64,000 bases of DNA from Syngnathus acus (lineage: Eukaryota; Chordata; Actinopteri; Syngnathiformes; Syngnathidae): assembly GCF_901709675.1 (NCBI RefSeq), contig NC_051096.1, positions 6,227,001-6,291,000 on the forward strand. The letters run 5' to 3'. The first letter of the stretch is position 1, and every line of letters begins with the position of its first letter. Positions 11,801-22,600 of this stretch are shown here, in pieces. Both the position numbers and the translations under genes were made by a program. The notes under the pieces are model-generated. The model searched no databases, was not told the DNA's origin, and saw nothing but the letters and a program-made list of their open reading frames with translations.

Positions 11801-14800
11801 GTGCAGAGGACTCCCCTGTCGGCTGCTGCGCACACCGTGAGACTTATTATTATTGGTTCCTTCCAACTCAAGTACCCCAGACAATTTCATGACTTAAGTG
11901 ACAGTTCAGACACTCCACTCCATCGGCTGAGCCTCATCAAACGTCGTCGCACTGCACACTGGCTACATGGTAACGACAGGCGTCATATAGAAGCACAGCT
12001 ACACGCGCACTCGTTGGCTTAAAGTGGAATAATGAGGCCTTCGCCCATGTCCTCTACACTCAGTGAGAGCGGGCAGCTTAGCATGGTGCTGATTGCTGAA
12101 AGGATTCTTTGTGTGGCCCAGGACACAAATCAATTACTGACCAGTAATGACATTATGGTTTCACACACTCCTGTGGATTTGCACAGCAGCACATGTAACC
12201 AGATGTAGAGTCCATTTAAAGAAAACTCTGCAGCAAACAAGTGAGCCTTGCGAGAACTGAATGACATCACGACTATAAGAGTTTAAGGTACATACTGTCG
12301 TTGATTTATAAAAAACTGAATTGACGTCTGTCCCCTCCCATCTCTCGTCTGTAGCACCCCGTGTACTGCGTCAACGTGGTTGGCACCCAGAATGCCAACA
12401 ACCTGATCACCGTGTCTACAGACGGAAGGATGTGCTCCTGGAGTCTGGACATGCTTTCTCAGCCTCAGGTTCACAACACGGATTCCCATCGTATCAAATA
12501 CCCTCAGCCGGATACGTGCAGGAAATACTCTATGTGTGCTTGTAGGAAAGCATGGAACTGGTGTATAATAAATCCAAAGCGGTGGCAGTGACCAGCATGG
12601 CCTTCCCGACGGGAGACGTCAACAACTACGTGGTGGGGAGTGAGGAGGGCACTGTGTACACTGCGTCCAGACACGGCAGGTTAGCGCACACTCCATAATT
12701 AGCGATAATATTATTTTACATCACAAGAGCGTGTTTTTTCTTTCTTTTAGCAAGGCAGGGATCTGTGAGATGTTCGAGGGCCACCAGGGGCCCGTGACAG
12801 GGATCAGTTGTCACAACGCCGTGGGCACTGTGGACTTTTCCCATCTTTTCATCACGTCCTCCTTTGACTGGACGGTCAAACTTTGGAGCACCAAGGTGAG
12901 CGTTTTGTGCGTTTGCTGTCGTAGTGGCAGCCTTTTTGGTGGTCTTACATCATGTTGTCGAATTCTCACAAGACAAAGACCAGCGCACAAAGTGGACTGG
13001 TTCTCGGGTTTTGGGGCAATTCTCTTTCCTTTAAGGGGCACCCCAGTGAACCGCACCAGCACAAGTGACAGAAGACATGTATCGACAAAATCCACAAAAC
13101 TGCTGACTATTTTTGCAAGCTCACCTGAGATTTATGGAATGTGCAAAGCTGTTCATATTTTCTGGAAATGATGGATGCAATCTTTGGGGCCGGAGAGAAA
13201 AAGTGGGAGGGATGTGCTAGTTCAGAAGTTTGCCGGTAGCATAGCTTCAAAACTACAGACGTGAACTTTGCATAGCAATTTCTAATACTTTGCTTTTATT
13301 TACAACCGCTTGGGTCGAGTCAGCGTCTGTTTCATGGGCCGCCTTTGCATTGTGCTGCAGACAGCTGTTGTGCTGAGGTTCCAGTACACCTTGTGGAGGG
13401 GCCCACCCTTTCATCTCTCCCAGCGGTTTTATGGTGCTGTGTGAATGTGCGAGGCTTTTTAATTAGCCTGCGCACCCAGACAGGCCCCAAGGCTGAGGCA
13501 GCGCCACTCTGTCTGAAGCTCGCTCACTCCCTCTCTCTCGTTTTTTTTTTTTTGTCTCTCTCCGGCCGGCTAGTCAACGCTCTAACCCTGAACGCTCACT
13601 TTTTTTTCTCTCTACAGCTGTTTGGCACCATCGTAAACATCGTCTGATCTCTTTCAGCAAAACAAGCCTCTGTACTCTTTTGAGGACAATGCCGACTACG
13701 TCTATGATGTCATGTGGTCGCCCGTGCACCCGGCAATCTTCGCCTCCGTGGACGGCATGGGCCGCCTCGACCTATGGAACCTCAACAACGACACGGAGGT
13801 GTGTGTCTTTACCGTGATGGATGACTGACTGAAGGTCGTCGCGGGTGTGTTTTCGCCCTGTTGACGTGTGTCCCGGGGGCCCGTTGCTACGCCTCGTCCT
13901 GAACCGCACAACCAAACACGCGGGGCGCTCCCCACCCTCGTGGCCCCGTGGGCGTTTCCCACAGCTCTCGCTTTAAATCACGCCGGGTGACATCCACTCG
14001 TCCCGGCTCCCTCCCAACATTCCAACGAACCTCTGCGCCATACGCATGCGACTTCAGCACCCCCGCCGCCCTCTTCCATCAATCTTCCATCCTCAAACTA
14101 TGGCTATCAAAGTACAACAACAGTTCAGTAGTTAAGTAGCAGACAGGTGATGTGTCACCATGTTGTGTATGATTTATGATTAATTAGCAAAAAGAGAATA
14201 GCTCAAACTGGCACGGAAATGATTCCATGTTCTCTAGTCCAGACATGATGCAAGCGCCTCGAGGGAATCATTTTGTAACTTTCTCTAAATCTATTCACGA
14301 ATAACACAAAAAAAAGAAATCACAGATTTCTAATGGCCCGGCGAGAGTGTTATTTGAGCTTACGTAATGCTAATACTTCATCTAGAAAGCAGAGATGAAG
14401 ATGTGCTTCGGCTCTTTGGTGAATAATCCAATAGGAACAAAATTGCACCCATTTCAACTTCGAAAGAAAAAACACCCTTTGTCATAGCGGTGTGGATTAC
14501 TCCGCTAGAAGCAGAGATAAAAAGAGTCTCCCTGTCTCTTGGTTACCATAGAAACAACACCCACAGTATCCTCAACAACTTTCTCTCTTGGGAAATATGA
14601 CAAACAGGCCCCTACGTGTACTACTCCAAAACGAAAAAGGTGTCTCGCATGTTCCGTCGCTTATCGATTTGAACTGGGCACGCGCGATGATGTCATCACA
14701 ATCGCCGGGTTTTCATCCGCAGACGGACGACGGCGTTCCCATGGTTCCCTCAACGGGGGCCTTTCTTCGACAAAGGAAGAGTTCATTATCGACGGCCTAA

Positions 14801-14863
14801 CTGGCCTAACAATGTGCTTTATGAGAAACATTTGCTCACACACACAAACGGATGTACAGAAGT

Positions 14864-14894
<31 letters not shown>

Positions 14895-16310
14895 CGTCTA
14901 ATAGCAACAGACTCCCATTGTTAGCATCATATTAAAAACACACAGTCGTAATAACATTAACAGAGAAGTGCGGAGCGCCTGGTTCTCATTTCCAGCAGAT
15001 ATTCACGCACTCTCTCACGCACATATATACAGTCAATGGAGAGCGCTCTGTTCCGATCCGGTTGGGCGGAGCCGTGGACTCGAGCGGGCTAATGGCAGCC
15101 AGTCTGCGGTTAGCGCCGCGTTGAAATACTCGCCAGCAGAAGCGGCAGCGGCATCTTTGTGTGTGAAGAGCCACGGTGCCAAGGCCTCTGTCGCCACTGG
15201 TGACAAGTGTCAGACTTGCCGGCCGCATGTCAGGAACACTTAATATGAAAAAGCCTTCAGATGTATTCCTGGCATTTGAAAGACGCCATCCGAGTGCTCT
15301 TTCCAAAAGGAACGCACGAGCGTAATTCGCAACGACATGACATGCGAGCTAATGGTGTCATCTCGCGTCAAGTTGACGGACGCAAAACGTTTGTTTGCTA
15401 GGTACCAACGGCCAGTGTGACAATCGAAGGTGCGTCGGCCCTCAACAGAGTGCGCTGGTCATCTGGAGGGAAGGAAGTGGCCGTGGGCGACTCGGAGGGA
15501 CGAGTTTGGGTCTACGATACTGGAGAGGTAGACTGAACACACCCCCTTATGAAACCTTTTTGTTCCCGAGTGCAGATTTGACGTCCCAATACTTTTGTCT
15601 GCATACGTTTTCGCGGTGAAATGCAAGTTGCTCTATGTGAAATGACATATTAGGATGCCAACATATGGTGAGAGACAAAGTGGTAAATTGCATATAAGTG
15701 GCTTCATGAAGCGTTTCCTGTCCACACTGGACTTTTGTGATGTTTCATGTATGGTGACAGACAAGCACAATGAACTAAAAATATCAAGTACTTTATGTTA
15801 CAGTAAAAACCTCCGCAAACACCGCAACGGATCATTTTCAGTCTGCTAGCCCTGCGCGTTTACCCAAATGTCAGAACTGTTATGAGCGCGTGTGTTTGAT
15901 CCCCCTTCGCTTTCCTTTTCTTCACGTCCTTGTAAAAAAAAAACTCTGCATGACTTGGCCATTGCCACAAAGCGGGCAAGCACCCCGCCTGCAATGTTAG
16001 CAGGCGGCCATTTTCAGCTCAAGGCAGTGCTGGCAGGTTAGCTCGACTAATTTTAGCACGGCTAACTTTAGCGTGCATTGGAAATAAATATTGGCGAGCC
16101 TGATTACGAATGTGTCCAATTCGATAATGCTGAATTGTGACTTAGCTGGGCATTTGATCGTACGGTATGTAATTAATTCCACATGACATTTCCCCGCAGC
16201 TGTCGGTAGCCCACAGTGACGACTGGACACGCTTCGCACGTACGCTGATGGAGATCCGTGCTAACCGTGCGGACGGCGAAGACGAGGGACCTACGGAGCT
16301 GGCTTCATAG
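5776..16310 (+). CDS. dync1i1: Cytoplasmic dynein 1 intermediate chain 1, C-terminal 11 exons (5'-partial)
   Basis: Coding exons join at 5776-5868, 7032-7203, 7289-7388, 7454-7579, 11690-11836, 12355-12468, 12546-12679, 12751-12895, 13658-13798, 15402-15527 and 16200-16310. All introns are GT-AG. The joined coding length is 1409 nt; after the 2 nt that finish a split codon it gives 469 codons including the TAG stop. It corresponds to about residues 178-645 of the 645-residue human protein as I remember it. The protein is a non-catalytic subunit of the dynein-1 motor. Its C-terminal seven-bladed WD40 propeller binds the heavy chain, while the N-terminal dynactin p150 and light-chain sites lie upstream of the window. 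Seen here are an acidic linker, a conserved [12 protein letters not shown] helix, and WD blades with [39 protein letters not shown] and GRVWVYD. The dync1i1 paralogue is chosen over dync1i2 from its neighbours sem1 and dlx6a. The 5' exons were searched for in 1-5775 and not found. Confidence 0.96.
5869..7031. other. dync1i1 intron A-B
   Basis: 1163 nt of unique-looking sequence. No gene, long repeat or clear element was seen. The acceptor region just before 7032 is relatively poor in pyrimidines. Confidence 0.75.
7032..7203 (+). CDS. dync1i1: dync1i1 exon B: pre-propeller helix region
   Basis: The acceptor is CCGGCAG|GG and the donor is AGG|GTGACT. The exon enters in phase 1 and leaves in phase 2. 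It encodes [20 protein letters not shown], then a segment containing [20 protein letters not shown] and [13 protein letters not shown]. This matches the human segment RELTEEEKQQILHSEEF...RVIERALAEDSDIFFDYSG, just before the propeller. Confidence 0.95.
7289..7388 (+). CDS. dync1i1: dync1i1 exon C: start of WD40 propeller
   Basis: The acceptor is CTTCTAG|AG and the donor is CTTCAG|GTGAGC. It enters in phase 2 and ends in phase 0. It encodes [20 protein letters not shown] followed by [13 protein letters not shown], the human [20 protein letters not shown] segment that begins WD blade 1. The upstream intron is only 85 nt. An alternative acceptor two bases downstream (7291) breaks the frame. Confidence 0.95.
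7454..7579 (+). CDS. dync1i1: dync1i1 exon D: WD blade 1
   Basis: Phase 0 on both sides, 42 codons, following a 65-nt intron. It encodes [20 protein letters not shown] then [21 protein letters not shown] and Q. The donor is CAG|GTAACT. It differs from the human segment by only a few conservative changes. Confidence 0.96.
9406..9426. repeat. Inverted repeat, 9-bp arms
   Basis: AGTACCATT and AATGGTACT flank an ATA spacer. The arms are perfectly complementary. Confidence 0.9.
9980..10001. repeat. Poly-G tract (22 nt)
   Basis: An unbroken run of 22 G, rare in vertebrate DNA and difficult to sequence. Its exact length may be an assembly estimate. Confidence 0.9.
10380..10400. repeat. (ATT)n microsatellite
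   Basis: About seven ATT units in the large intron. Confidence 0.9.
11690..11836 (+). CDS. dync1i1: dync1i1 exon E: WD blade 2
   Basis: 49 codons, phase 0 on both sides. Acceptor TTTACAG|TCT, donor ACC|GTGAGA. It encodes [40 protein letters not shown] and TPLSAAAHT. It is nearly identical to human apart from the first residues (human SSVMSVCF). It follows the largest fully contained intron of the gene (4110 nt). Confidence 0.97.
11837..12354. other. dync1i1 intron E-F
   Basis: 518 nt with no repeat, RNA gene or coding signal that I can recognise. Confidence 0.75.
12355..12468 (+). CDS. dync1i1: dync1i1 exon F: WD blade 3
   Basis: 38 codons, phase 0 on both sides. Acceptor CTGTAG|CAC. The donor CAG|GTTCAC is a weaker-than-usual site because it lacks the +3 purine. 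It encodes [20 protein letters not shown] then [18 protein letters not shown]. Confidence 0.96.
12546..12679 (+). CDS. dync1i1: dync1i1 exon G: WD blade 4
   Basis: It enters in phase 0 and leaves in phase 2 (44 codons plus AG). It encodes [20 protein letters not shown] then [20 protein letters not shown] and SRHG. A 77-nt intron precedes it and a 71-nt intron follows it. The donor is GGCAG|GTTAGC. Confidence 0.96.
12751..12895 (+). CDS. dync1i1: dync1i1 exon H: WD blade 5
   Basis: Acceptor TTTTAG|C, donor AAG|GTGAGC. It enters in phase 2 and ends in phase 0. It encodes (S)[38 protein letters not shown] and [10 protein letters not shown], a canonical GH...WD blade. Confidence 0.97.
12896..13657. 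other. dync1i1 intron H-I
   Basis: 762 nt. It ends in CT-rich and T-rich stretches before the exon I acceptor. Nothing else recognisable. Confidence 0.75.
13658..13798 (+). CDS. dync1i1: dync1i1 exon I: WD blade 6 (human exon 15 equivalent)
   Basis: 47 codons, phase 0 on both sides. Acceptor CTTTCAG|CAA, donor GAG|GTGTGT. It encodes [40 protein letters not shown] and NLNNDTE. It is third from the last exon, so it corresponds to human exon 15 if the human gene has 17 exons. That human exon is a reported coding-exon enhancer of DLX5/6 in limb. Whether this fish exon has enhancer activity is inference only. Confidence 0.96.
13799..15401. other. dync1i1 intron I-J
   Basis: 1603 nt holding an AC microsatellite (14864-14892). 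It has a C-rich start and a GC-richer part at about 15030-15240. It lies between the two exons whose human counterparts neighbour or are enhancers, so regulatory content is plausible but not shown. Confidence 0.7.
14864..14892. repeat. (AC)n microsatellite
   Basis: Uninterrupted AC run of about 28 nt. Confidence 0.95.
15402..15527 (+). CDS. dync1i1: dync1i1 exon J: WD blade 7
   Basis: 42 codons, phase 0 on both sides. Acceptor TTTGCTAG|GTA, donor GAGAG|GTAGAC. It encodes [20 protein letters not shown] then [20 protein letters not shown] and GE. Confidence 0.96.
15528..16199. other. dync1i1 intron J-K
   Basis: 672 nt. It contains an 18-nt repeat scrap (15583-15600) shared with 40938-40955. 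Otherwise nothing recognised. Confidence 0.7.
16200..16310 (+). CDS. dync1i1: dync1i1 last coding exon K (human exon 17 equivalent)
   Basis: The acceptor is CCCCGCAG|CTG. The exon encodes [20 protein letters not shown] then [16 protein letters not shown] and a TAG stop at 16308-16310. It matches the human C-terminus [24 protein letters not shown] in pattern, with a divergent acidic tail. The human counterpart is the second reported coding-exon limb enhancer of this gene. Confidence 0.96.
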   Translation: MSVAHSDDWTRFARTLMEIRANRADGEDEGPTELAS

Positions 16311-16785
16311 AGCGAGCGCGACTACAAACCAAAGTGGAGCATCGGTGTGCTTGTCTGCAGCATGTGCTTCTTACTCATGTTTGTGTTGGTTCCCGGCCTT
16401 CGTGTACATTAGCCTGTGCTCGTCTTGTATATTCTGATTGTGCTCCCCCGTACATTCAGGTGGAACATGGGGTTAGGTTCTGTGCGGTGACCAATTTCTG
16501 AAAGTGGCTCTCCTCTAAGCCTTACGACGTGTGTTCTCAAAACGCTTTGCACTAGTGTAAAAAAAAAAAAAAATCTCAAGCAGAGTCTTTAGACTCGTTG
16601 ACTGTTTACAAATGTCATGTTCACTTCACATTGCACTTCTTGCATGCGGCATTCCATGCGTTGTGTGGGTGTCACATATGGATAATCTATCATGAACTAC
16701 GGAAAAGCTTTTGTGTTTTCATTTCCTCAACCGAAATATTTGTACACTGAAAACTACTGGAATAAACGCACAAGTTGACATTTCA
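16311..16785 (+). other. dync1i1: dync1i1 3' untranslated region
   Basis: Non-coding sequence from the stop codon to about 20 nt past the first good polyadenylation hexamer. It includes an A-tract at about 16559-16573. The exact cleavage site is not visible, and a longer 3'UTR is possible. Confidence 0.7.
16761..16766 (+). terminator. dync1i1: Polyadenylation signal of dync1i1
   Basis: AATAAA lies 450 nt after the stop codon on the coding strand. It is the first canonical hexamer after the stop that I see. Confidence 0.7.
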
Positions 16786-18479
16786 TTCACAGGGGAAAAA
16801 AAACAATCTGTGTCTACTTTGTATACACGTGTGCACGTTTTGTGTACTCACATTTAAATATGGTCCAGTCACTGCTCCTCAAAATAGATCCAAACTTTTT
16901 TCACCACAGCACAATCAAATGTTTTTTATTGGTCGCTTCCCTGATGAAAACTGATTATTGTTGATCTGTATCAGTAAAGAATCCAGTTCCCTGCATGTAA
17001 TGTAAAATATACCTTTGCTTTTCCCATGCAGTCCTCTGAAAGTGTTCTGGCCCCCGGCCCGAGGGCTGGACTGCAGCAGCCAGGGTCACCGCCGCGCCTG
17101 CTGGCATCCCTGTGGAGACGCAATCAAGAGTGTACTCAATACACTCAGCCATGTTTCTAAAAGGATCACTTCTTTCAAACTGGGACTTGGCATCGGCGAG
17201 CAAAATGAAATCTCAAATGTAATCGTAACCGCATCGAGTTAAGGGCCAAATGATTCTTTCCTCCCCCCTTTTAAGAAACACGCGGTCAAGGTGGTTAACC
17301 GTGAAGCGGGATGTCCGCCGCACGCACACGCGCGTCGCCGCTGCATTACCCAAAAAGCGAGGTCGTTATTTCATCATTGGTCTTTTGTTCGCCTCCTCCT
17401 CCTCAGACAATGGAAGGTAATGAGAGCAATGCACACTGTCAAAGTGACTGGTGGACTGAGGGCAGTGTACGACCACCCCCATCCACTTGTGCATGAATGG
17501 CCTCAATCATCCGCGACGCCGTCATTACCATCAACAGCATGGCACCTTTGGACGCTTTACTCCTTGGGACCTTTGGGGTTTTGTGCCAACCAAATGAGCT
17601 ATTCAGGAGGTCAGCGGCGGCCACCGGGGGGAACCTGACCACCTGCACTAAGGCTCAAAATTACAAGGTGTTGCCAGTTACATGGATGCTTAATTATTTA
17701 ACTCTGGCTATTCCTGGGTGTGAAAATATAGGACTCACAAAAAGTTGGGCATATTTGGCTTTTTCAACCATCATCAGGTAAGCCTCTCTTACACTTTGGC
17801 CACATTGAATGTAACACGAAAGCTGTATTCAATTCAGTTTGGTGACGTTTTGCACAGACACGGCAATGCCTGACTAAATAATGCTCGACAAACCGAGCAA
17901 GTAATTCAATTTCCTGCGCTGACCGTGAAACACTAATCGCCAGAATGCCCAAACCGCTGATAAATAAATGTGAAAAACAGGGAGGATAAAAGTGTGGCAG
18001 CGACGACAAGCAGACAGAAATCATGGCTCTCGTTTCAGCCCCGGAGTCTGTGGCTTCCAGTCTTGTGGTGGGAACGCGAGGAAAAATTACGATTACGAAT
18101 TATGATTTCTTTCCAAATAATGCTGCGCCTCGACACTGAAAAGAGTGCTGCTGACATGGAGTTTAAAACAAATATTATGTCTGTGCTTGCAAATGTTTGC
18201 TCCGAGAAGCCTTTGATCATGTGACTTTGCTGAGATGTCATTCATTGACATGCGACATAAAACATACTAGAGCTCAGATTCACAATGAAATAAGAGCATT
18301 TGGAATACTGGTGCATGTTCTCTACTTACAGAGTACATATTTTTCTTGCGAAGGAATTTAAACGCGAGTCTGTCATTTTATTTTACTTAGGTAAAAGCGC
18401 CGAATCAGTACTTGTGCATTTACCAACCAGTAACCTCTGCTTGCTTACACATGCGGACAGGGTTGGCCACGTGTGTGTA

Positions 18480-18680
18480 TGTGTGTTCCCGACCAACACG
18501 TTAGGGTTGGAAAAGCCACCCCGCCGGCACGGTTGGCAGCCATGTGAGTCGCTTCCCTGCCGCACGGCTCCATGAGCCAGTCCCCAATCAGCCAGCAGCG
18601 CTCTAATTAGCAGCGACCGCCGTGGAGCCTGCGGTCAGAGGCCGCCTGGCTCAAACATGGAACTCTCAAATAGTCGCTAC
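18480..18680. promoter_or_regulatory. Candidate conserved non-coding element with CTAATTAG site
   Basis: A GC-richer block within AT-rich DNA. It carries the palindromic homeodomain core CTAATTAG at 18603-18610, set in CGCTCTAATTAGCAGCG. No conservation test was possible, so this is a composition and motif call only. Confidence 0.3.
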
Positions 18681-19439
18681 GCCATGTGGAGGTCTGAGGG
18701 GGAGCGCGGCATGACTCACATGTCCTACTTTTTGGTTGGCTCCTAAAACATGGGAGATTTGACTACTGTACAAGGGAGGCACCATATGACTGTATAATGA
18801 CAATAAATGGCAAATTGTTCTTTTATTTTTGTCTTGATATTCTGTTTTCATTGTGATCGTATTTATTCGGTATCTCGATCACCGATAAATAGAAAGTGTT
18901 CAAACCACACATTACAAACGCTCGTTATTTTTGTTGATCGTTAGCCTCGTAGTACAATCGCATCTTCGATTTCGTTTTTAAATTTCTGAAATGTGGTTCA
19001 CCTGTTCGAGCCCTGGCCGACAGCATGTGTGATCAAATCCTCCTCAGGAAAGGAGAAAGCAGCCCTGGAAGACACAAAAAGGGGAAAAAAAAGCTTTTGA
19101 TTGCTGTATTTGATTCAGATTTGGTTTCAAAGTTGGCTTACCGTAGAGAACAAGACATTGTAAATACAGTTTGTAAACACTCCTATTATACAACATGGCT
19201 GATTCTAAAGGCCTTGGGCAGATTAGATTGACATGGCAACACAGACAATGAAATCTGATTGGACAAAAATCAACTTAACATCGACGTCCATGTGTTGGAA
19301 GCAGTGTAGCCAAGAGAAACGATGCAGAAAGAGGAGAATTGGGAGTAAATTAATACAATGTCATGAAAGAAATATGAGTATTGACATTGTGTAACTCGAG
19401 TACACAGACACACACTTGCATTATGTTGCTCTACAGACA

Positions 19440-19690
19440 AGGTTCCCGGAGTGGCGAATGGTGGCGCTAGAGCGTCAGCCAACACGGACGCTCCAGTCAA
19501 GAGGAGGCTGAGCGTCAGGATAATTATCCTGACAAAGGCCGCTCTGTGCCTGGGTGCAGCCCCAGCGGAGCCAGGCCGTCTGGGGCTTGCAGGCTGGAGC
19601 TCGTCTCGTCCCCACCTCCTCGCACTGCTTTCTCAATACACTTTGTCTCCCGATGCGCAAACACGTAAACACACACTCGCGCAGGTAACG
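19440..19690. promoter_or_regulatory. Candidate non-coding element containing a 20-bp perfect palindrome
   Basis: A GC-rich block with the palindrome GTCAGGATAATTATCCTGAC at 19514-19533. The nonamer GAGCGTCAG occurs twice nearby. The palindrome centre TAATTA is a homeodomain core, and the arms contain GGATAA. The function is unknown. Confidence 0.35.
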
Positions 19691-22600
19691 CTAGGATGAT
19701 GTTAAAAGTAGACACACATGCCGCCATTGTCATAAATTACAGGCGGGTCAGGTGTACACAAGAGGAGGCTCCACGTACTTTTAGGGCCTTGTTAAAAGAG
19801 ACAAAAGATTTACTGAAACACAACTATTAGGTCAAGTCCTCTTTAGGAAGGTTTGAAGTCACTCACACCCCTTGTATGTATTCTGATTTTGCACTACAAC
19901 AAACTATTTTTTGTTTGGTTTTGACTGCCTAATGTTGCATGTTATCTTACTGAAGTCAGCCAGAGCGTATTTGTATCCCCCCTAGGTGAACGAGGTCATA
20001 ATATTTCGATGAATATGATCATGGAATTATACAGTACATTTGAGGATTTCATAATATAAGCATTCATGCTATGATGGAGTTCAGTCAGTACACTGTAATT
20101 CCTGAGCTGTTGAAAAATACTAATTATCGCAATTAGGCTTAAAGATAGCTTTTAGTATAAATTGTGTGTTGCATGGTTCTTGACTAGATGACCATGTAGA
20201 AATATTGCTACAAGTGACAGCTATATTCTGCAAGGTAATAATACGTATGATTTATTTCGTTTTGAACAAATGTTACATAACCTCGAGGAATTTGAGAAAT
20301 ATTGCCAATTTGGGGGAAGGAGTGACTGATGGCTCTTTTTTTTTTGAGGACTTGGGAGTCAAACTGGGGCAGATTTCCATGCTTTGATTTTCTAGAGTAC
20401 TCAATTAAAAAGTTCTTTTTCTCTCACAAAAGAGCATACAATGATGCATTTTACAAAAGTGCCGCGTCAGCAGCTGATGGAGCATGTCAGCTGTTTGTTC
20501 CCCCCTTCCACGGGGAGCAGGACCTGGCTTCATAATTTCTCTTGTTTCCCAAAAGCTGGATTTTACAAGGGAGGGCAACGGCGTGTTCAGACTGGCTATG
20601 CTTTAAGTGAAAAGTGGTAGCTCCTGTTGCGATGAGACAATAATGTTTAACTTGTCGGGAATCTTGACAGCGCTATTTGCGATGCTTTGAGCTTTTTTGG
20701 GACCGCCCACCTCCAATGACTTTACGTGTTTGTTTATTCTCCTCCCTTGCTGTCTCTTCTCATCTTATTTTGTCTATTCCCTTCTCGTTGCTAATGGTTA
20801 CTGTAGCCCTGAGCAAAAAGGGACAGGACACCAGACTGTAAACCTCGCCTCGGTTGCCTTGGCACCATTTCGTTGTCATTTTGTTATTCGGCTTCTTTCC
20901 GCGCTACCTTCATTTGATTCTTTTTTTTTTTTTTTTGTACATGCTTGTTTTGTTAAGGCTTAAAGCCACAATTAGCAGTGAAGCAGTCATAAAATCAGCC
21001 TGGATTGTATTATTATAATACTCTTACTGCTGTGACTATATTAAATCAGAGAAAAGTTAGGAGCAAAGTTAACATTTTCCAAAGCTCAATTTCTGTGTCT
21101 GGATATTTTCTACTGTTTTAAACAACATTGTCAGCTCCAATGTCTTAATAAATCCTAAATTGACTCCATTTGTCTATTTATTTACTAGCAACCGGTCCTT
21201 GTCGTCTAAAGTCAATTGTATTGTTCATGAATACTATTTGGGAATGAACTATATTTTATCATACCAAACATTGCTTGAAAAAACAAGATCAGCCGCTTGG
21301 CTCGCAAGTCAGTAACTGGCGGCGAGCCCTCCTTGCAACACTGCTACTTTCACGGCTAACTCTTTATGACTTGTTTTATAGAAATAAGCTGGCTGATTAC
21401 ATGCTGGCTAATAGCACGAGTATTAAGAGGCGATTGCCGCTGGCCACTTGCACGGGATACTAAATTGACCTTGTTGGGAATAAACAACAACATTGGTTTG
21501 GGAGATGAGCCGGCAATTAGAGACGACAAAGAACGTAACGGTGGGAAAATGAATACCACATCCTAGAAAGGGAGTGATGAGATTTGGAAAGTGAGACAAA
21601 AACAGACCAAGGAGAGCGGCGAGGGAAGGTCGAGTCGGACGGAGATGAAGGTTGTGATTATGGAGCTTGATGATTCCCAGGTAATTACAAGGCATGGTGC
21701 TCCGTGAAGACCCTGGATGTTGGCACCTAATGCACCCAAGACACTTAGTGTGTATGTGATATACAATCTGTCTTTGATATGCATTCACAGTTCATTTGCT
21801 TTTATTTGAACATAAGCCTGACCTATGAGACCGAAACATTGATGTCAAATAATTGCATCTTAAATGGCATTCTAGGTGAGCTAGCGACGGACACAAACGG
21901 ATTTCATGTCTGGTGGCTTTGCACTTGCGTCTGTGTGTGTCAGGTAAAGTGGCAGGCAGAAAGCAGTGCCAGCACTAACACGGGGGCCTCAGCCAGGATG
22001 AAAGGAGCTGTCATGACATCTCATGGAGGTGGAAAAGAGGAAAAATCCATCTATCGACACTCCTCTCTCCTCCTCTCTATTTCCACTCTCCCTCTGCTAC
22101 TGTTCTGGTTCTGATCCAAGACGGGATGTCTCGTAATGACATCTTTGTACGCCGCGTAAAGTGCGGCGCATGTGGCTCTAATCTCTTAACACAAAACAAA
22201 TTGACAACAATCGTGTGCGTTGTGCGGAAATGCGATTAATAAGGGCAGTCGAATGAAAACAAAGAAGTAATGCCGTTGAAAAAAAATGTTTGCTTTAGTG
22301 CCCGACATCAAAAGAGACTCGACTCAAAGACCTTCTTTCATTTGCTTTGGCTGAAGCAACCAGCCTTGGCGCACGCATAGCATGCATGTTTTGTGTGTGC
22401 GTGTATTGCTCATTTTCGAAGCGAATAAATCTGAGATTTGCTTATAGGCAGAAAGTGTGTGTCTATAACTTAAAAGAAGCTGCCTTAAATGTTTAAGGTT
22501 ACCATGGGGAAATATTAAGTGTGCAGGTCGGTGCGTGTATTTGTGTTGGGGGAGACTTTGACAGGTCAGTGATCAAAACCTATGATGGAAGGGAGTGCAG

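Noticed and set aside
12783-12794. CCACCAGGGGCC, a CTCF-like core
   Set aside because: It encodes the conserved HQGP residues of WD blade 5 and lacks one G of the usual core, so protein constraint explains it.
16955-17203. 82-codon minus-strand ORF just beyond the dync1i1 3'UTR
   Set aside because: No recognisable domain, no splice partners, no ATG-context support and no known gene expected there. Probably a chance frame in GC-rich DNA.
18995-19035. TGTTCGAGCCCTGG as a tRNA/SINE B box
   Set aside because: No A box at the right distance and no foldable tRNA arm. The match is too short to call.
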